A DNA stretch of 9,218 nucleotides, from the NCBI GenBank assembly GCA_028683995.1, contig JAQUGU010000012.1:1-9218 (forward strand), in the 5' to 3' direction. Under the pieces are notes generated by a model, which saw only the letters and a program-made list of their open reading frames with translations, ran no database searches and had not been told where the DNA came from. How positions within the stretch are numbered: the stretch's first letter is position 1; each line of letters starts with the position of its first letter. Source of the stretch: Syntrophomonadaceae bacterium (lineage in GTDB: Bacteria > Bacillota > Syntrophomonadia > Syntrophomonadales > Syntrophomonadaceae). Both the position numbers and the translations under genes were made by a program. Below, one piece after another: positions 1-6,646 of this stretch.

Positions 1-112
1 TGCGGTTTTCTACAAAGCTTTTTAAAATAAGAGAGGCTTCACATATAGCATCAGCTAAATCGTTAAAGTATTTAAAAAACCTGTCATCCCGTGGCTTTAG
101 TCTGAAAGACAA
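1..112 (-). CDS. DUF47 / PhoU-like phosphate transport accessory protein, N-terminal part
   Basis: This is the 5' end of a gene that leaves the window at base 1; 37 codons are visible. The start is TTG at 110-112, preceded by a perfect AAGGAGG at 121-127 with an 8-base spacer. The peptide begins MSFRLKPRDDRFFKYFNDLA and goes on to DAICEASLILKSFVENR. The 'RLKP+DDRFF..F' opening followed by an amphipathic helix is what I recognise as the start of the DUF47 family (PhoU-like four-helix proteins). DUF47 genes usually sit next to a low-affinity phosphate transporter of the Pit family, and their products are thought to modulate it in the cytoplasm. That partner would lie beyond base 1 and is not seen. 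The upstream Pho-box-like repeats independently support a phosphate role. Family assignment rests on a short fragment, so it is probable rather than certain. Confidence 0.72.
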   Translation of the reverse strand, partial: MSFRLKPRDDRFFKYFNDLADAICEASLILKSFVENR

Positions 113-155
113 GCCCGATACCTCCTTGTAATGTATACAAAATACCCTTTTGTTA

Positions 156-161
156 ATTATA
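156..161 (-). promoter_or_regulatory. -10 element of the DUF47 gene promoter
   Basis: The minus strand reads a perfect TATAAT here, 43 bases upstream of the TTG start. No good TTGACA-like -35 lies 16-18 bases further upstream. That place is occupied by the TTAACA-type repeats, as expected for an activator-dependent promoter. Confidence 0.6.
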
Positions 162-172
162 ACATCTATTAA

Positions 173-211
173 GTTTAACCCTGTGTTAAGAATGTGTTAA
201 CAATAGCTTAA
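173..211 (-). promoter_or_regulatory. Putative Pho box (PhoP-type binding site), four direct repeats
   Basis: On the minus strand four hexamers follow one another in the order TTAAGC, TTAACA, TTAACA, TTAAAC. They occupy 206-211, 195-200, 184-189 and 173-178, so the period is exactly 11 bases with 5-base spacers. The Bacillus PhoP box is described as TT(A/C/T)A(C/T)A repeats spaced about 5 bases apart, lying just upstream of the -10 region. This matches in sequence, spacing and position, at roughly -24 to -62 from the start site predicted by the TATAAT at 156-161. The box overlaps the folC stop codon at 208-210. The regulator itself is not in the window. Confidence 0.65.
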
Positions 212-1413
212 GTAGTCATTAAATAAGTACGGGCACAATCCAGGATATAAAATGATCCCGCCAGCAGCAAGTATTCATCCGGCCTCAGCAGGCTAATTCC
301 AGTTTTTACAGCCTCTTCTATATCCTCCTTTAACCAGACTTCCTTATCTGGATATAGAAGCTGCCATTGCTCTGCTACTCGCTGCCAGTGCAATCCCCGC
401 TGATTTTCAGGTCTGGTAATTACGCACGCCCGGCAATTACCGCCAAGTTCCCGCAAAATAGCCAGGCTATCCTTATCATCCAGCATTCCACAAACCATTA
501 TGCGCCGTTTTTGGGGAAAAAGATTGTTAAGCGAGGCGGCCAGCGCTCTGGCCGCCTGGGGATTGTGGGCTACATCCAGAATAATGGGAGGATTACTACT
601 GACTAGTTCCATCCGTCCGGGATGCTTTAAACTGGATAGTGCGGTTATGATATGTTCGCTATCAATACTATAACCCTGCTGTTTAAGTAACATTAGTGAG
701 GTCAAGGCTACCGCCAGGTTGTGCAACTGAAAATCCCCCAGGAGAGAAAATGTCACCCTGTCTATGTCCAAACCGGGACACTTTATTTCCAGTACCTGCC
801 CATCAATGCCGGGATTACCCCGGCGCTTAACCTGGCAAAGAGAAGCCGGAAAAACACTGGCACCCTGGCTGTCAGCTCTGCCTTGTATAACCTGGAGTGC
901 TGTAGCCTCCATTTCACCAACTACAACCGCTACTCCGGGCTTAATAATCCCGGCCTTGTTTAAGGCTATTTCCTCCAGGCTGTTCCCCAGGTAGGACTGG
1001 TGATCATAATCAATACCGGTAATAATAGATAACAACGGCGATACCACATTGGTGGAGTCGTAAAGTCCTCCCATACCCGTCTCCAGCACCGCCATATCCA
1101 CTTCACTATCCTTAAAATACTGGAAAGCAATGGCAGTAAGCAATTCAAATTCGGTAACCCGGTCATAACCCTGCCGGCACATCTTTTCCAGGTTCCCCTC
1201 CATTTTATGCAGATAGTCCAGCAGTATATGATCCTCGATTTCCTTATTGTTAACACTAAACCTTTCCCGGTATGAATGAATATGGGGCGAGATAAAACGC
1301 CCCACCCGGTATCCGGCCTGATGCAGTACAGAGGAGATTATCAACGCCACTGAACCTTTACCATTGGTGCCGGCAATGTGAACACAGGGATAGTCCTGCT
1401 CCGGATTACCCAT
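208..1413 (-). CDS. folC: Bifunctional folylpolyglutamate synthase / dihydrofolate synthase (FolC), start uncertain
   Basis: A cytoplasmic Mur-ligase-type enzyme that uses ATP to add glutamate to dihydropteroate and/or tetrahydrofolate. From the ATG at 1413 the product is 401 residues. Visible motifs are the P-loop AGTNGKGS (residues 14-21), the SPHIHSYRERF segment (omega-loop region), the ETGMGGLYDSTNV motif, DYDHQSYLG followed by NKAGIIKPG (the modified lysine region), and the C-terminal-domain motif LDVAHNP. FolC proteins are usually about 420-440 residues and begin some 30-40 residues before the P-loop region. The frame upstream of 1413 indeed reads SISQPGLIPGLERIKILLRI, which resembles the usual FolC N-terminus. 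It contains no ATG, GTG or TTG before the stop at 1555-1557, and no ribosome binding site precedes the ATG at 1413. The real start is probably upstream, overlapping valS; an ACG at 1513-1515 is the best candidate. valS lies immediately upstream on the same strand, so co-transcription is likely. Confidence 0.93.
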   Translation of the reverse strand: MGNPEQDYPCVHIAGTNGKGSVALIISSVLHQAGYRVGRFISPHIHSYRERFSVNNKEIEDHILLDYLHKMEGNLEKMCRQGYDRVTEFELLTAIAFQYFKDSEVDMAVLETGMGGLYDSTNVVSPLLSIITGIDYDHQSYLGNSLEEIALNKAGIIKPGVAVVVGEMEATALQVIQGRADSQGASVFPASLCQVKRRGNPGIDGQVLEIKCPGLDIDRVTFSLLGDFQLHNLAVALTSLMLLKQQGYSIDSEHIITALSSLKHPGRMELVSSNPPIILDVAHNPQAARALAASLNNLFPQKRRIMVCGMLDDKDSLAILRELGGNCRACVITRPENQRGLHWQRVAEQWQLLYPDKEVWLKEDIEEAVKTGISLLRPDEYLLLAGSFYILDCARTYLMTT

Positions 1414-1440
1414 AATTCTTAATAATATTTTAATACGCTC

Positions 1441-1464
1441 CAGCCCGGGTATGAGCCCGGGCTG
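1441..1464 (-). repeat. Perfect 9-bp inverted repeat between valS and folC
   Basis: CAGCCCGGG at 1441-1449 is the exact reverse complement of CCCGGGCTG at 1456-1464, with a 6-base loop. In the minus-strand message this GC-rich hairpin forms 23 bases after the valS stop. No U-run follows it, so it is a poor intrinsic terminator. It also lies inside the FolC-like reading frame, where it encodes QPGLIPGL. It could affect valS 3' stability or folC translation; that is inference. Confidence 0.6.
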
Positions 1465-1487
1465 GCTTATACTGGACAGATGTTGGG

Positions 1488-4139
1488 CTAAGCTTGTTTC
1501 AAAATCTCTAGACGTTGCAGGATACCCTCTTTCCTGGTTCTGGCTTCTTCGGCTTTACCCTTTTCCTTCTCGATAACTTCCTGGGGAGCACGGGAAATGA
1601 AGTTCTGGTTATTTAGCTTACCCTCAGCCCGGGCCAGTTCATCCAGTGCTCCCTTTAAATCTTTTTCCAGGCGGGCTATTTCCTTGTCGATATCAATGAC
1701 CCCCTCCAGGGGTACGTATATTTCCGCCTGGCTGGTAAGGGCGGACACTGCCTGAGCTGGTTTCTGACCCAGCTCTCTTGCTATTTCCATTTCTTTAACC
1801 CGGGCCATCTGTTTTATATAGGACTGGTTGGCCATAAAAACCTGGCGGTAGCTATCATCGTTTACTACCAGAACCGTTTTAATTTGCGCACCCGGGGATA
1901 CGTTAAACTCGGCTCTAATATTACGCAGAGCACGAATAACGCTCATTATTTGCTGCATCTCTTCCAAAGAAGACTCCCATATCTGGCTATCATCTTTTAC
2001 CGGCCAGGGGTCAAGCATTATAGTCTCATTATGGCCCGGCAGGTAGTGGTATATTTCTTCGGTAATAAAAGGCATAAAGGGGTGAAGCAGTCTTAATATA
2101 TCAGTTAAGGTCTCCACTAAAACATTTTGCGCTACCAGCTTTTCTGATTTACTGGCGGAAGCGCTCAGGCGGGGTTTGGCCAGTTCAATATACCAGTCAC
2201 AAAATTCATCCCAGATGAAATCATACAGGACTTTGGCGGCCTCACCCAGGTCATAGCGTTCCAACAGTAGGTCAACTTCCTCGGCTCTCTGGTTTAAACG
2301 GGAAATTATCCAGCGATCCGCCAGGGTATACTCATCGGGATTAATTTCCCTTTTTTCATAACCCTCCAGATTCATGATGACAAAACGGGAGGCATTCCAA
2401 ATCTTATTGGCAAAATTTCTGGTGTTCTCTACCTTTTCCCAGTGGAAGCGCACATCATTACCTGGTGTAACCCCGGTAATCAGTGAAAATCTCAGGGTAT
2501 CGGCCCCGTACTTTTCAATTACCTCTATCGGGTCAATACCATTACCCAGCGATTTGCTCATCTTGCGACCCTGGCCATCAAGAATTAAACCGTGAATGTT
2601 AACGTCATGGAAAGGCACTTCGCCCGTATGCTCAATCCCCGAGAATATCATACGCGCTACCCAGAAGAAAATAATATCACGGCCGGTCACCAGTACCGTG
2701 GTGGGATAGAAATAATCCAAATCGCTGGTTGACTCCGGCCAGCCCAGGGTAGAAAAAGGCCACAAAGCACTGGAAAACCAGGTATCCAGGACATCTTCAT
2801 CCTGCTCCAAAGCACTTGACTGGCAGGATGGACAATGGTCGGGGTCAGTTTTAGTGCAGATTATTTCTCCACAGTTTTGACAGTACCATACGGGTATGCG
2901 GTGACCCCACCATAATTGCCGGGATATACACCAGTCTCGGATATTTTCCATCCAGTTTATATATATTTTGGTGAAACGCTCGGGCACGAAGCGGATTTCC
3001 CCATTTAAAACCTTCTCTATAGCCGGCTGGGCCAGGGGCTTCATCCGTACAAACCACTGTTTGGATACCAGGGGTTCAATTATGGTGTCACAGCGCTGGC
3101 AGTGGCCTACCGCGTGCTTTATATCTTCTATCTTAATGAGAAAGCCCTGCTCTTCTAGATCAGCAACAATCTGGCGGCGGCATTCATAACGGTCCATACC
3201 CTGATAACGCCCGGCATTTTCGTTCATAAGGCCATGATTATCTATAACCACCACCTGCTCCAGGTTATGGCGTAATCCCATTTCAAAATCATTGGGGTCA
3301 TGAGCCGGGGTTACCTTTACTGCACCGGTTCCAAACTCTTTTTCTACATAGGAGTCAGCAAAAATGGGAATTACCCGGTTAACCAGGGGTAAGACTACGT
3401 TTTTCCCTAATAGATGAGTATAGCGTTCATCCTCCGGATGAACTGCTACCCCGGTATCACCCAGCATAGTTTCCGGGCGGGTAGTAGCCACTACCAGAAA
3501 TTTCTCCCCATCCTCTACCGGGTATTTTATATACCACAGATGGCCGTCACTATCCTCGTGTTCCACCTCTATATCGGAAATAGCGGTATGACAACGGGGG
3601 CACCAGTTGATTATGTAATCCCCCTGGTAAATCAGACCCTTTTCATAAAGGTTGACAAAAACCTCCCGTACCGCCCGCGAACAGTTCTCATCCATAGTAA
3701 ACCGCTCCCGGCTCCAATCACAGGAAGAACCCATCAAACTTAACTGGCTGGTTATACGGTTACCATAGAGGTGCTTCCATTCCCACACCCGTTCCAGGAA
3801 TTTTTCCCGGCCCAGGTCGTATTTACTTAAACCTTCCCCGGTCAGTGCTTCTTCCACCCGCGCCTGGGTAGCAATACCAGCATGGTCGGTTCCAGGAAGC
3901 CACAGAACGTTATAGCCCTGCATCCTGCGCCAACGGGTCAATATATCCTGCAGGGTATTATCCAGTGCATGTCCCAGGTGCAATGAACCAGTTACATTGG
4001 GTGGGGGCATAACTATGGAAAAAGGTTTTTTGCTATGGTCATCACCGGGCGCAAAATAATTATTCTCTTTCCAGTGTTTATACCATTTCCCTTCGACACT
4101 ACCCGGGTCATAAACACTGGGTAAGTTCTGAACTGACAT
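1488..4139 (-). CDS. valS: Valine--tRNA ligase (ValS)
   Basis: A class I aminoacyl-tRNA synthetase that charges tRNA-Val with valine in the cytoplasm. At 883 residues it is full length. In order it shows the HLGH signature (54-57), the editing (CP1) domain with [12 protein letters not shown] (219-230) and AHDPND (279-284), the KMSKS loop (526-530), the anticodon-binding domain with WNASRF, and a charged C-terminal coiled-coil arm over roughly the last 70 residues. Cysteine pairs at 180/183 with 347/350, and at 420/423 with 436/439, look like two zinc sites of the bacterial long form. The ATG at 4139 has GAGGAGG at 4150-4156 with a 10-base spacer, and an in-frame stop lies just upstream. Valine synthetase genes of this phylum often have a T-box leader, but I could not find the conserved T-box sequence upstream. 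folC follows on the same strand. Confidence 0.98.
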   Translation of the reverse strand: MSVQNLPSVYDPGSVEGKWYKHWKENNYFAPGDDHSKKPFSIVMPPPNVTGSLHLGHALDNTLQDILTRWRRMQGYNVLWLPGTDHAGIATQARVEEALTGEGLSKYDLGREKFLERVWEWKHLYGNRITSQLSLMGSSCDWSRERFTMDENCSRAVREVFVNLYEKGLIYQGDYIINWCPRCHTAISDIEVEHEDSDGHLWYIKYPVEDGEKFLVVATTRPETMLGDTGVAVHPEDERYTHLLGKNVVLPLVNRVIPIFADSYVEKEFGTGAVKVTPAHDPNDFEMGLRHNLEQVVVIDNHGLMNENAGRYQGMDRYECRRQIVADLEEQGFLIKIEDIKHAVGHCQRCDTIIEPLVSKQWFVRMKPLAQPAIEKVLNGEIRFVPERFTKIYINWMENIRDWCISRQLWWGHRIPVWYCQNCGEIICTKTDPDHCPSCQSSALEQDEDVLDTWFSSALWPFSTLGWPESTSDLDYFYPTTVLVTGRDIIFFWVARMIFSGIEHTGEVPFHDVNIHGLILDGQGRKMSKSLGNGIDPIEVIEKYGADTLRFSLITGVTPGNDVRFHWEKVENTRNFANKIWNASRFVIMNLEGYEKREINPDEYTLADRWIISRLNQRAEEVDLLLERYDLGEAAKVLYDFIWDEFCDWYIELAKPRLSASASKSEKLVAQNVLVETLTDILRLLHPFMPFITEEIYHYLPGHNETIMLDPWPVKDDSQIWESSLEEMQQIMSVIRALRNIRAEFNVSPGAQIKTVLVVNDDSYRQVFMANQSYIKQMARVKEMEIARELGQKPAQAVSALTSQAEIYVPLEGVIDIDKEIARLEKDLKGALDELARAEGKLNNQNFISRAPQEVIEKEKGKAEEARTRKEGILQRLEILKQA

Positions 4140-4150
4140 TATCAGTTAAC

Positions 4151-4228
4151 CTCCTCATATCTCTTAGACGTGTAGGGAACGACCGCTGTGTCGTTCCGAA
4201 TCAACTCCTCATATCTCTTAGACGTGTA
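4151..4228. repeat. 24-bp direct repeat flanking a small palindrome in the valS leader
   Basis: Bases 4151-4174 are repeated exactly at 4205-4228, a 54-base period. Between them is an 8-bp inverted repeat, GGAACGAC (4176-4183) and GTCGTTCC (4190-4197), with a 6-base loop. The repeated unit contains the GAGGAG of the valS ribosome binding site, so the valS message would carry two copies of it. The layout fits either a tandem duplication or insertion of a small palindromic element with duplication of its target. The palindrome resembles dispersed 'GTAGGGGCGACC...GTCGCCCC'-type repeats that I recall from other genomes; I could not check that. Confidence 0.7.
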
Positions 4229-4255
4229 TAAAAAAAGCCTGTTTATACAATCTAA

Positions 4256-4285
4256 ATTGTACTTAAAATACTCTACCTCTGGCAA
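4256..4285 (-). promoter_or_regulatory. Likely valS promoter
   Basis: On the minus strand TTGCCA (4280-4285) and TACAAT (4256-4261) are separated by 18 bases. The start of transcription would be near 4249, giving valS a leader of about 110 bases that includes the duplicated ribosome-binding segment. The match to sigma-A consensus is fair. Confidence 0.45.
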
Positions 4286-4424
4286 GCTATATACCAATTA
4301 TATCCCGAACTGTACTGCAAAAACCCTTAGTTGATTGCATATTAGTAAAATCTTCTTCCTTCAACTACTTTAAGTGACGATTCCGGCACTGATGTAAAAT
4401 CCGACTTAATGTATTTCTTTGTAT

Positions 4425-4460
4425 AAAAAAGAAATTTCCCTGCCTGGGTAACAGGCAGGG
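4425..4460 (-). terminator. Rho-independent terminator, minus strand, with no gene upstream
   Basis: CCCTGCCTG (4438-4446) and CAGGCAGGG (4452-4460) form a perfect 9-bp stem, extendable by one A-T pair, with a 5-base loop. On the minus strand it is followed by AAATTTC and then six T (4430-4425). The plus-strand side has no T-run, so it works for minus-strand transcripts. It sits about 290 bases upstream of valS, and no convincing minus-strand gene lies between it and the divergent SEC-C gene. It therefore ends either a short RNA or an upstream leader. Confidence 0.7.
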
Positions 4461-4517
4461 ATATAGGTAAGGCCGCTTCATGTCCTATAGATTCAATTAA
4501 ATAATGTATATTATTAT
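4425..4517 (-). ncRNA. Possible short untranslated RNA or leader transcript
   Basis: A promoter-like pair on the minus strand, TTGCAA (4546-4551) and TACAAT (4524-4529) with a 16-base spacer, would start an RNA near 4517 that ends at the terminator at 4460-4425, roughly 90 bases long. I recognise no known RNA family in it. The only open frame through it, a 38-codon one from 4481, lacks a usable ribosome binding site and runs through the hairpin. This is an inference from promoter and terminator shape only. Confidence 0.25.
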
Positions 4518-4654
4518 GTTTATATTGTACTTAAATTCACATTTATTGCAAGTCCTATAGAATATTTAAATAGAATAATTTTAAAACCCTGGCTGATATG
4601 CTAAGCTTATATCATTGATTTAGGCAATACGGATAGTTTAAGGAGGAATTTTAA

Positions 4655-5902
4655 TTGGCTCGGCAAAAGGTTGGTAGAAATGACCCCTGCCCCTGTGGCA
4701 GCGGCAAAAAATACAAAAAGTGTTGCGGTTTGGTGAATGATTTAGTTGAAGCCAGTGATGACCCTTTTACCCGGGGTAGTAAGCTGATGACAGCCGTTAA
4801 GATGAAACTGGACGAGTATTTCGAAAATGTCATTAAAAAAATTCGCAAAGATGCCCAAATTCAGTTTCTTCATTTTAGTGTAGATAGAACTCTACCACCG
4901 GAACATGAATCCATTTTTTCCGATTGGCTGTGGTTTGACCTTTTAACTGAAGACGATAATACTTTAGCCTACCATTACCTGGTGGAAAATGGTTATTATA
5001 TCGCCCCTTCCCTGCAAGACACTCTGGGTGCACTGAGTATATCTTTCCCTTCGGTGTATCAGGTGGAGGAGATATCTGATTACTATATTAAAGCCCGGGA
5101 TATTTTCCTGGATCGCCCCTGTGATATTTTGCTAAAAGAGCCATGGGAAGGTATAGATGGGGATACCGACTTGCTTCTTTTTGGACGCCTGGTTCGGATA
5201 GAAGATGAAAGCCTTTTTTCCGGTATGGTTCTGGCAGTTGATAATAAGGCAGGACAACAGGACTTTTTGCTGGACCATATGGAATTTATACGCCGGTTGC
5301 TAAATGGTACTATGATAAACACCCTTAAATTCCATGCTGAAATGCTTTACGGTGTTTTTGACCACGCTTATAGCAAAACCTTGCTTAACTTTAATGACAT
5401 GCGCAGTTGTGAAATAGATGAGCAGCAGAGCATTCACTTACTGGAAAACCTGACCACAGGTGATGAATATCAACGCCTGTACAATTGCGCAGGTTTTACC
5501 TGGTTTCAGCCTTCTGGGGAGAACCGGGGATATGTCAGGATAATGTTAGGGAAAAGCGTAGTGGTAGCTTGTGCTGATGTGCTGGAAGATATTAAAAAAC
5601 TGGAAGAGAAGGTCACTTCTCTCCTGCCAGGCAAGGAGTTACAGGTACTTAGCAATCGCTTCCTGCAAGAGCCCCCGCCCGCAGACAAAAGCCAGTTGTG
5701 GTTTACTATTGTTAAGGATCAGGAAACGGAAAGATGGCTCGATACCCCCATGAGCGAATTAGAAGGCAGATCTCCTCGCGAACGCCTTTCTGAGGATGGC
5801 GGTCGGGAACAGTTAATTCAAATGCTGGATAACTTCCTGGCTTCCCGGGAAAACGAAACTGAAAAAGAATTGATTGAGTATATGAAAGAGCGAATTAGTT
5901 AG
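4655..5902 (+). CDS. SEC-C zinc-motif protein with an MbcA/ParS-like C-terminal segment, function unknown
   Basis: A 415-residue soluble protein. The start is TTG at 4655, set by a perfect AAGGAGG at 4640-4646 with an 8-base spacer. Residues 8-25 carry a SEC-C motif of the form [18 protein letters not shown], with zinc ligands C12, C14, C23 and C24, the same module found at the C-terminus of SecA. The middle (about 30-340) is mixed alpha/beta with no motif I can name; its acidic, aromatic patches (such as [10 protein letters not shown] and [14 protein letters not shown]) recall uncharacterised clostridial SEC-C proteins. Residues about 371-396 ([18 protein letters not shown], then GG and a hydrophobic helix) resemble the W-x-PN-x-L-x-G-x-(T/S)P pattern of the MbcA/ParS/Xre toxin-binding fold (DUF2384). 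I infer a remote relation only. No partner toxin is adjacent. The gene is divergent from valS and converges on ysxC with an 8-base overlap. Confidence 0.85.
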   Translation: MARQKVGRNDPCPCGSGKKYKKCCGLVNDLVEASDDPFTRGSKLMTAVKMKLDEYFENVIKKIRKDAQIQFLHFSVDRTLPPEHESIFSDWLWFDLLTEDDNTLAYHYLVENGYYIAPSLQDTLGALSISFPSVYQVEEISDYYIKARDIFLDRPCDILLKEPWEGIDGDTDLLLFGRLVRIEDESLFSGMVLAVDNKAGQQDFLLDHMEFIRRLLNGTMINTLKFHAEMLYGVFDHAYSKTLLNFNDMRSCEIDEQQSIHLLENLTTGDEYQRLYNCAGFTWFQPSGENRGYVRIMLGKSVVVACADVLEDIKKLEEKVTSLLPGKELQVLSNRFLQEPPPADKSQLWFTIVKDQETERWLDTPMSELEGRSPRERLSEDGGREQLIQMLDNFLASRENETEKELIEYMKERIS

Positions 5903-6539
5903 ACGCTGGGTGACAGGGGGTGACAGAGGAACCGTCCCCTGTCACCCCTTTATTTACTGTTATTATTTCTTCTATCGCTTCATGGAGTTCTTCGGTTCCT
6001 TCGCCGGTTTCGGCGGAGAATACTAATGGTTTAAACCCAGGATCAAGATTAAGCTTCCGGCTTATAGCCTGCAGGTGTTTTGGCCGGGCACCGCGGGATA
6101 TCTTATCAGCCTTGGTAACTACCATTAAAATGGGGATATCATAGTGGCTGAGCCATTCTTTCATAAGGACGTCATTTTCACCGGGTTCATGCCTGATATC
6201 CAGCAAATGAATAACTCCTCGCAATTGCTTCCTGTTTTTCAAATAATTTTCGATTATCTGGCCCCATTTTTGCTGTTCGGTTCGGGATACCCTGGCATAA
6301 CCATACCCAGGCAGGTCTACCAGATGAAAGGATTGGTTAATTAAATAAAAGTTTATTGTGCGAGTCTTTCCCGGAGTAGAACTGGATTTGGCCAGGTTCC
6401 TGCGGTTAAGGATTTTGTTTATAAGGGAAGATTTGCCCACATTGGAGCGCCCTAACAGTGCTATTTCCGGTAAATCAACTTCGGGAAGCTTACGCCAATC
6501 GACAAACACCCCTTTAAATTCGGCTGATTTGATTATCAC
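5895..6539 (-). CDS. ysxC: Ribosome biogenesis GTPase YsxC/EngB with a repeat-derived C-terminal tail
   Basis: A TrmE-Era-like GTPase needed for large ribosomal subunit assembly in the cytoplasm. All G motifs are present: G1 GRSNVGKS (30-37), G2 region STPGKT (54-59), G3 DLPGYG (75-80), G4 TKAD (142-145) and G5 SAE (175-177). The start is GTG at 6537-6539, with AAGGTGG at 6547-6553 and a 7-base spacer. The product is 214 residues, while the B. subtilis protein is about 195. The excess is a tail from residue 198 ([17 protein letters not shown]), encoded almost wholly by the palindromic repeat at 5908-5948. Without it the protein would end near VNK at residue 197, a normal length. The extended frame runs 8 bases into the convergent SEC-C gene. 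ysxC follows lon on the same strand, a common order in Firmicutes, but a large palindrome now sits between them. Confidence 0.95.
   Translation of the reverse strand: MIIKSAEFKGVFVDWRKLPEVDLPEIALLGRSNVGKSSLINKILNRRNLAKSSSTPGKTRTINFYLINQSFHLVDLPGYGYARVSRTEQQKWGQIIENYLKNRKQLRGVIHLLDIRHEPGENDVLMKEWLSHYDIPILMVVTKADKISRGARPKHLQAISRKLNLDPGFKPLVFSAETGEGTEELHEAIEEIITVNKGVTGDGSSVTPCHPASN
5908..5948. repeat. Palindromic GGTGACAGGGGACGGTTC-family repeat at the ysxC / SEC-C gene junction
   Basis: GGGTGACAGGGG (5908-5919) is the exact reverse complement of 5936-5947, a 12-bp stem. An alternative 10-bp stem pairs 5917-5926 with 5939-5948. The minus strand at 5946-5929 shares 18 identical bases with the right arm of the palindrome at 6568-6637. 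Its left half follows the SEC-C gene stop by 5 bases, and a T-rich stretch (CCTTTATTTACTGTTA) follows on the plus strand, so it may serve as that gene's terminator. On the minus strand it is translated as the YsxC tail. Confidence 0.85.
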
Positions 6540-6567
6540 TTTTCTACCACCTTAAATCGAACTGGGG

Positions 6568-6637
6568 GTGGTGACAGGGGGACGGTTCTCTTGACACCTA
6601 ATTCTTAGGTGTCAAGAGAACCGTCCCCTGTCACCAC
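6568..6637. repeat. Long near-perfect palindrome of the same repeat family between lon and ysxC
   Basis: The left arm (6568-6601) and right arm (6605-6637) pair almost completely around a 3-base loop. The only irregularity is one extra G in the left arm (five G against four C). An additional CTGTCACCC unit continues to 6645, next to the lon stop codon at 6647-6649. The element fills nearly all of the 107-base lon-ysxC gap and ends 14 bases before the ysxC ribosome binding site. Transcribed, it would give a very stable hairpin of about 33 bp. No U-run follows the stem on the minus strand, so it is not a classical terminator for lon. Similar repeats are, from memory, dispersed in clostridial genomes and sometimes linked to REP-associated transposases, none of which is present here. 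Confidence 0.9.
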
Positions 6638-6646
6638 TGTCACCCT

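Larger units (their letters stand above)
4140..4654. other. Gene-free divergent region between valS and the SEC-C gene
   Basis: About 515 AT-rich bases with no convincing gene. From the valS side it holds the duplicated ribosome-binding segment and palindrome (4151-4228), the likely valS promoter (4256-4285), a stretch with no recognised signal (about 4290-4420), the minus-strand terminator (4425-4460), and an AT-rich part (4461-4640). Two short words recur: ATTGTACTTAAA at 4256-4267 and 4524-4535, and GTCCTATAGA at 4482-4491 and 4552-4561. For the SEC-C gene the best plus-strand promoter I can offer is TTGCAA (4546-4551) with TAGAAT (4571-4576). The 19-base spacer makes it weak. Confidence 0.6.

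Noticed and set aside
173..211. CRISPR-like or tandem-repeat array at the folC end
   Set aside because: The units are only 6 bases with 5-base spacers at a promoter, which fits a regulator binding site and not an array.
3414..3743. 109-residue plus-strand open frame inside valS
   Set aside because: It lies wholly antisense to a clearly conserved part of ValS, with no ribosome binding site or recognisable motif.
4137..4157. Upstream ATG at 4157 as the true valS start
   Set aside because: It is not in the valS frame (an in-frame TAA lies between), and GAGGAGG with a 10-base spacer supports the ATG at 4139.
4142..4204. 20-codon TTG frame in the valS leader ending just before the valS ATG, with three Val codons, as a leader peptide
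   Set aside because: The GAGGAG directly abuts the TTG with no spacer, and the frame is simply the palindrome plus the duplicated segment read through.
4140..4460. T-box riboswitch for valS
   Set aside because: I searched the minus strand for the conserved AGGGUGG-type T-box sequence near the terminator and in the leader and did not find it.
4365..4481. 38-codon minus-strand open frame upstream of valS
   Set aside because: It runs through the intrinsic terminator hairpin, has no ribosome binding site at a usable distance, and its sequence looks non-protein-like.
5908..6637. ysxC bracketed by related repeats as a mobile insertion unit
   Set aside because: No transposase is present, and lon-ysxC order is ancestral in Firmicutes, so the gene was not brought in by the repeats.
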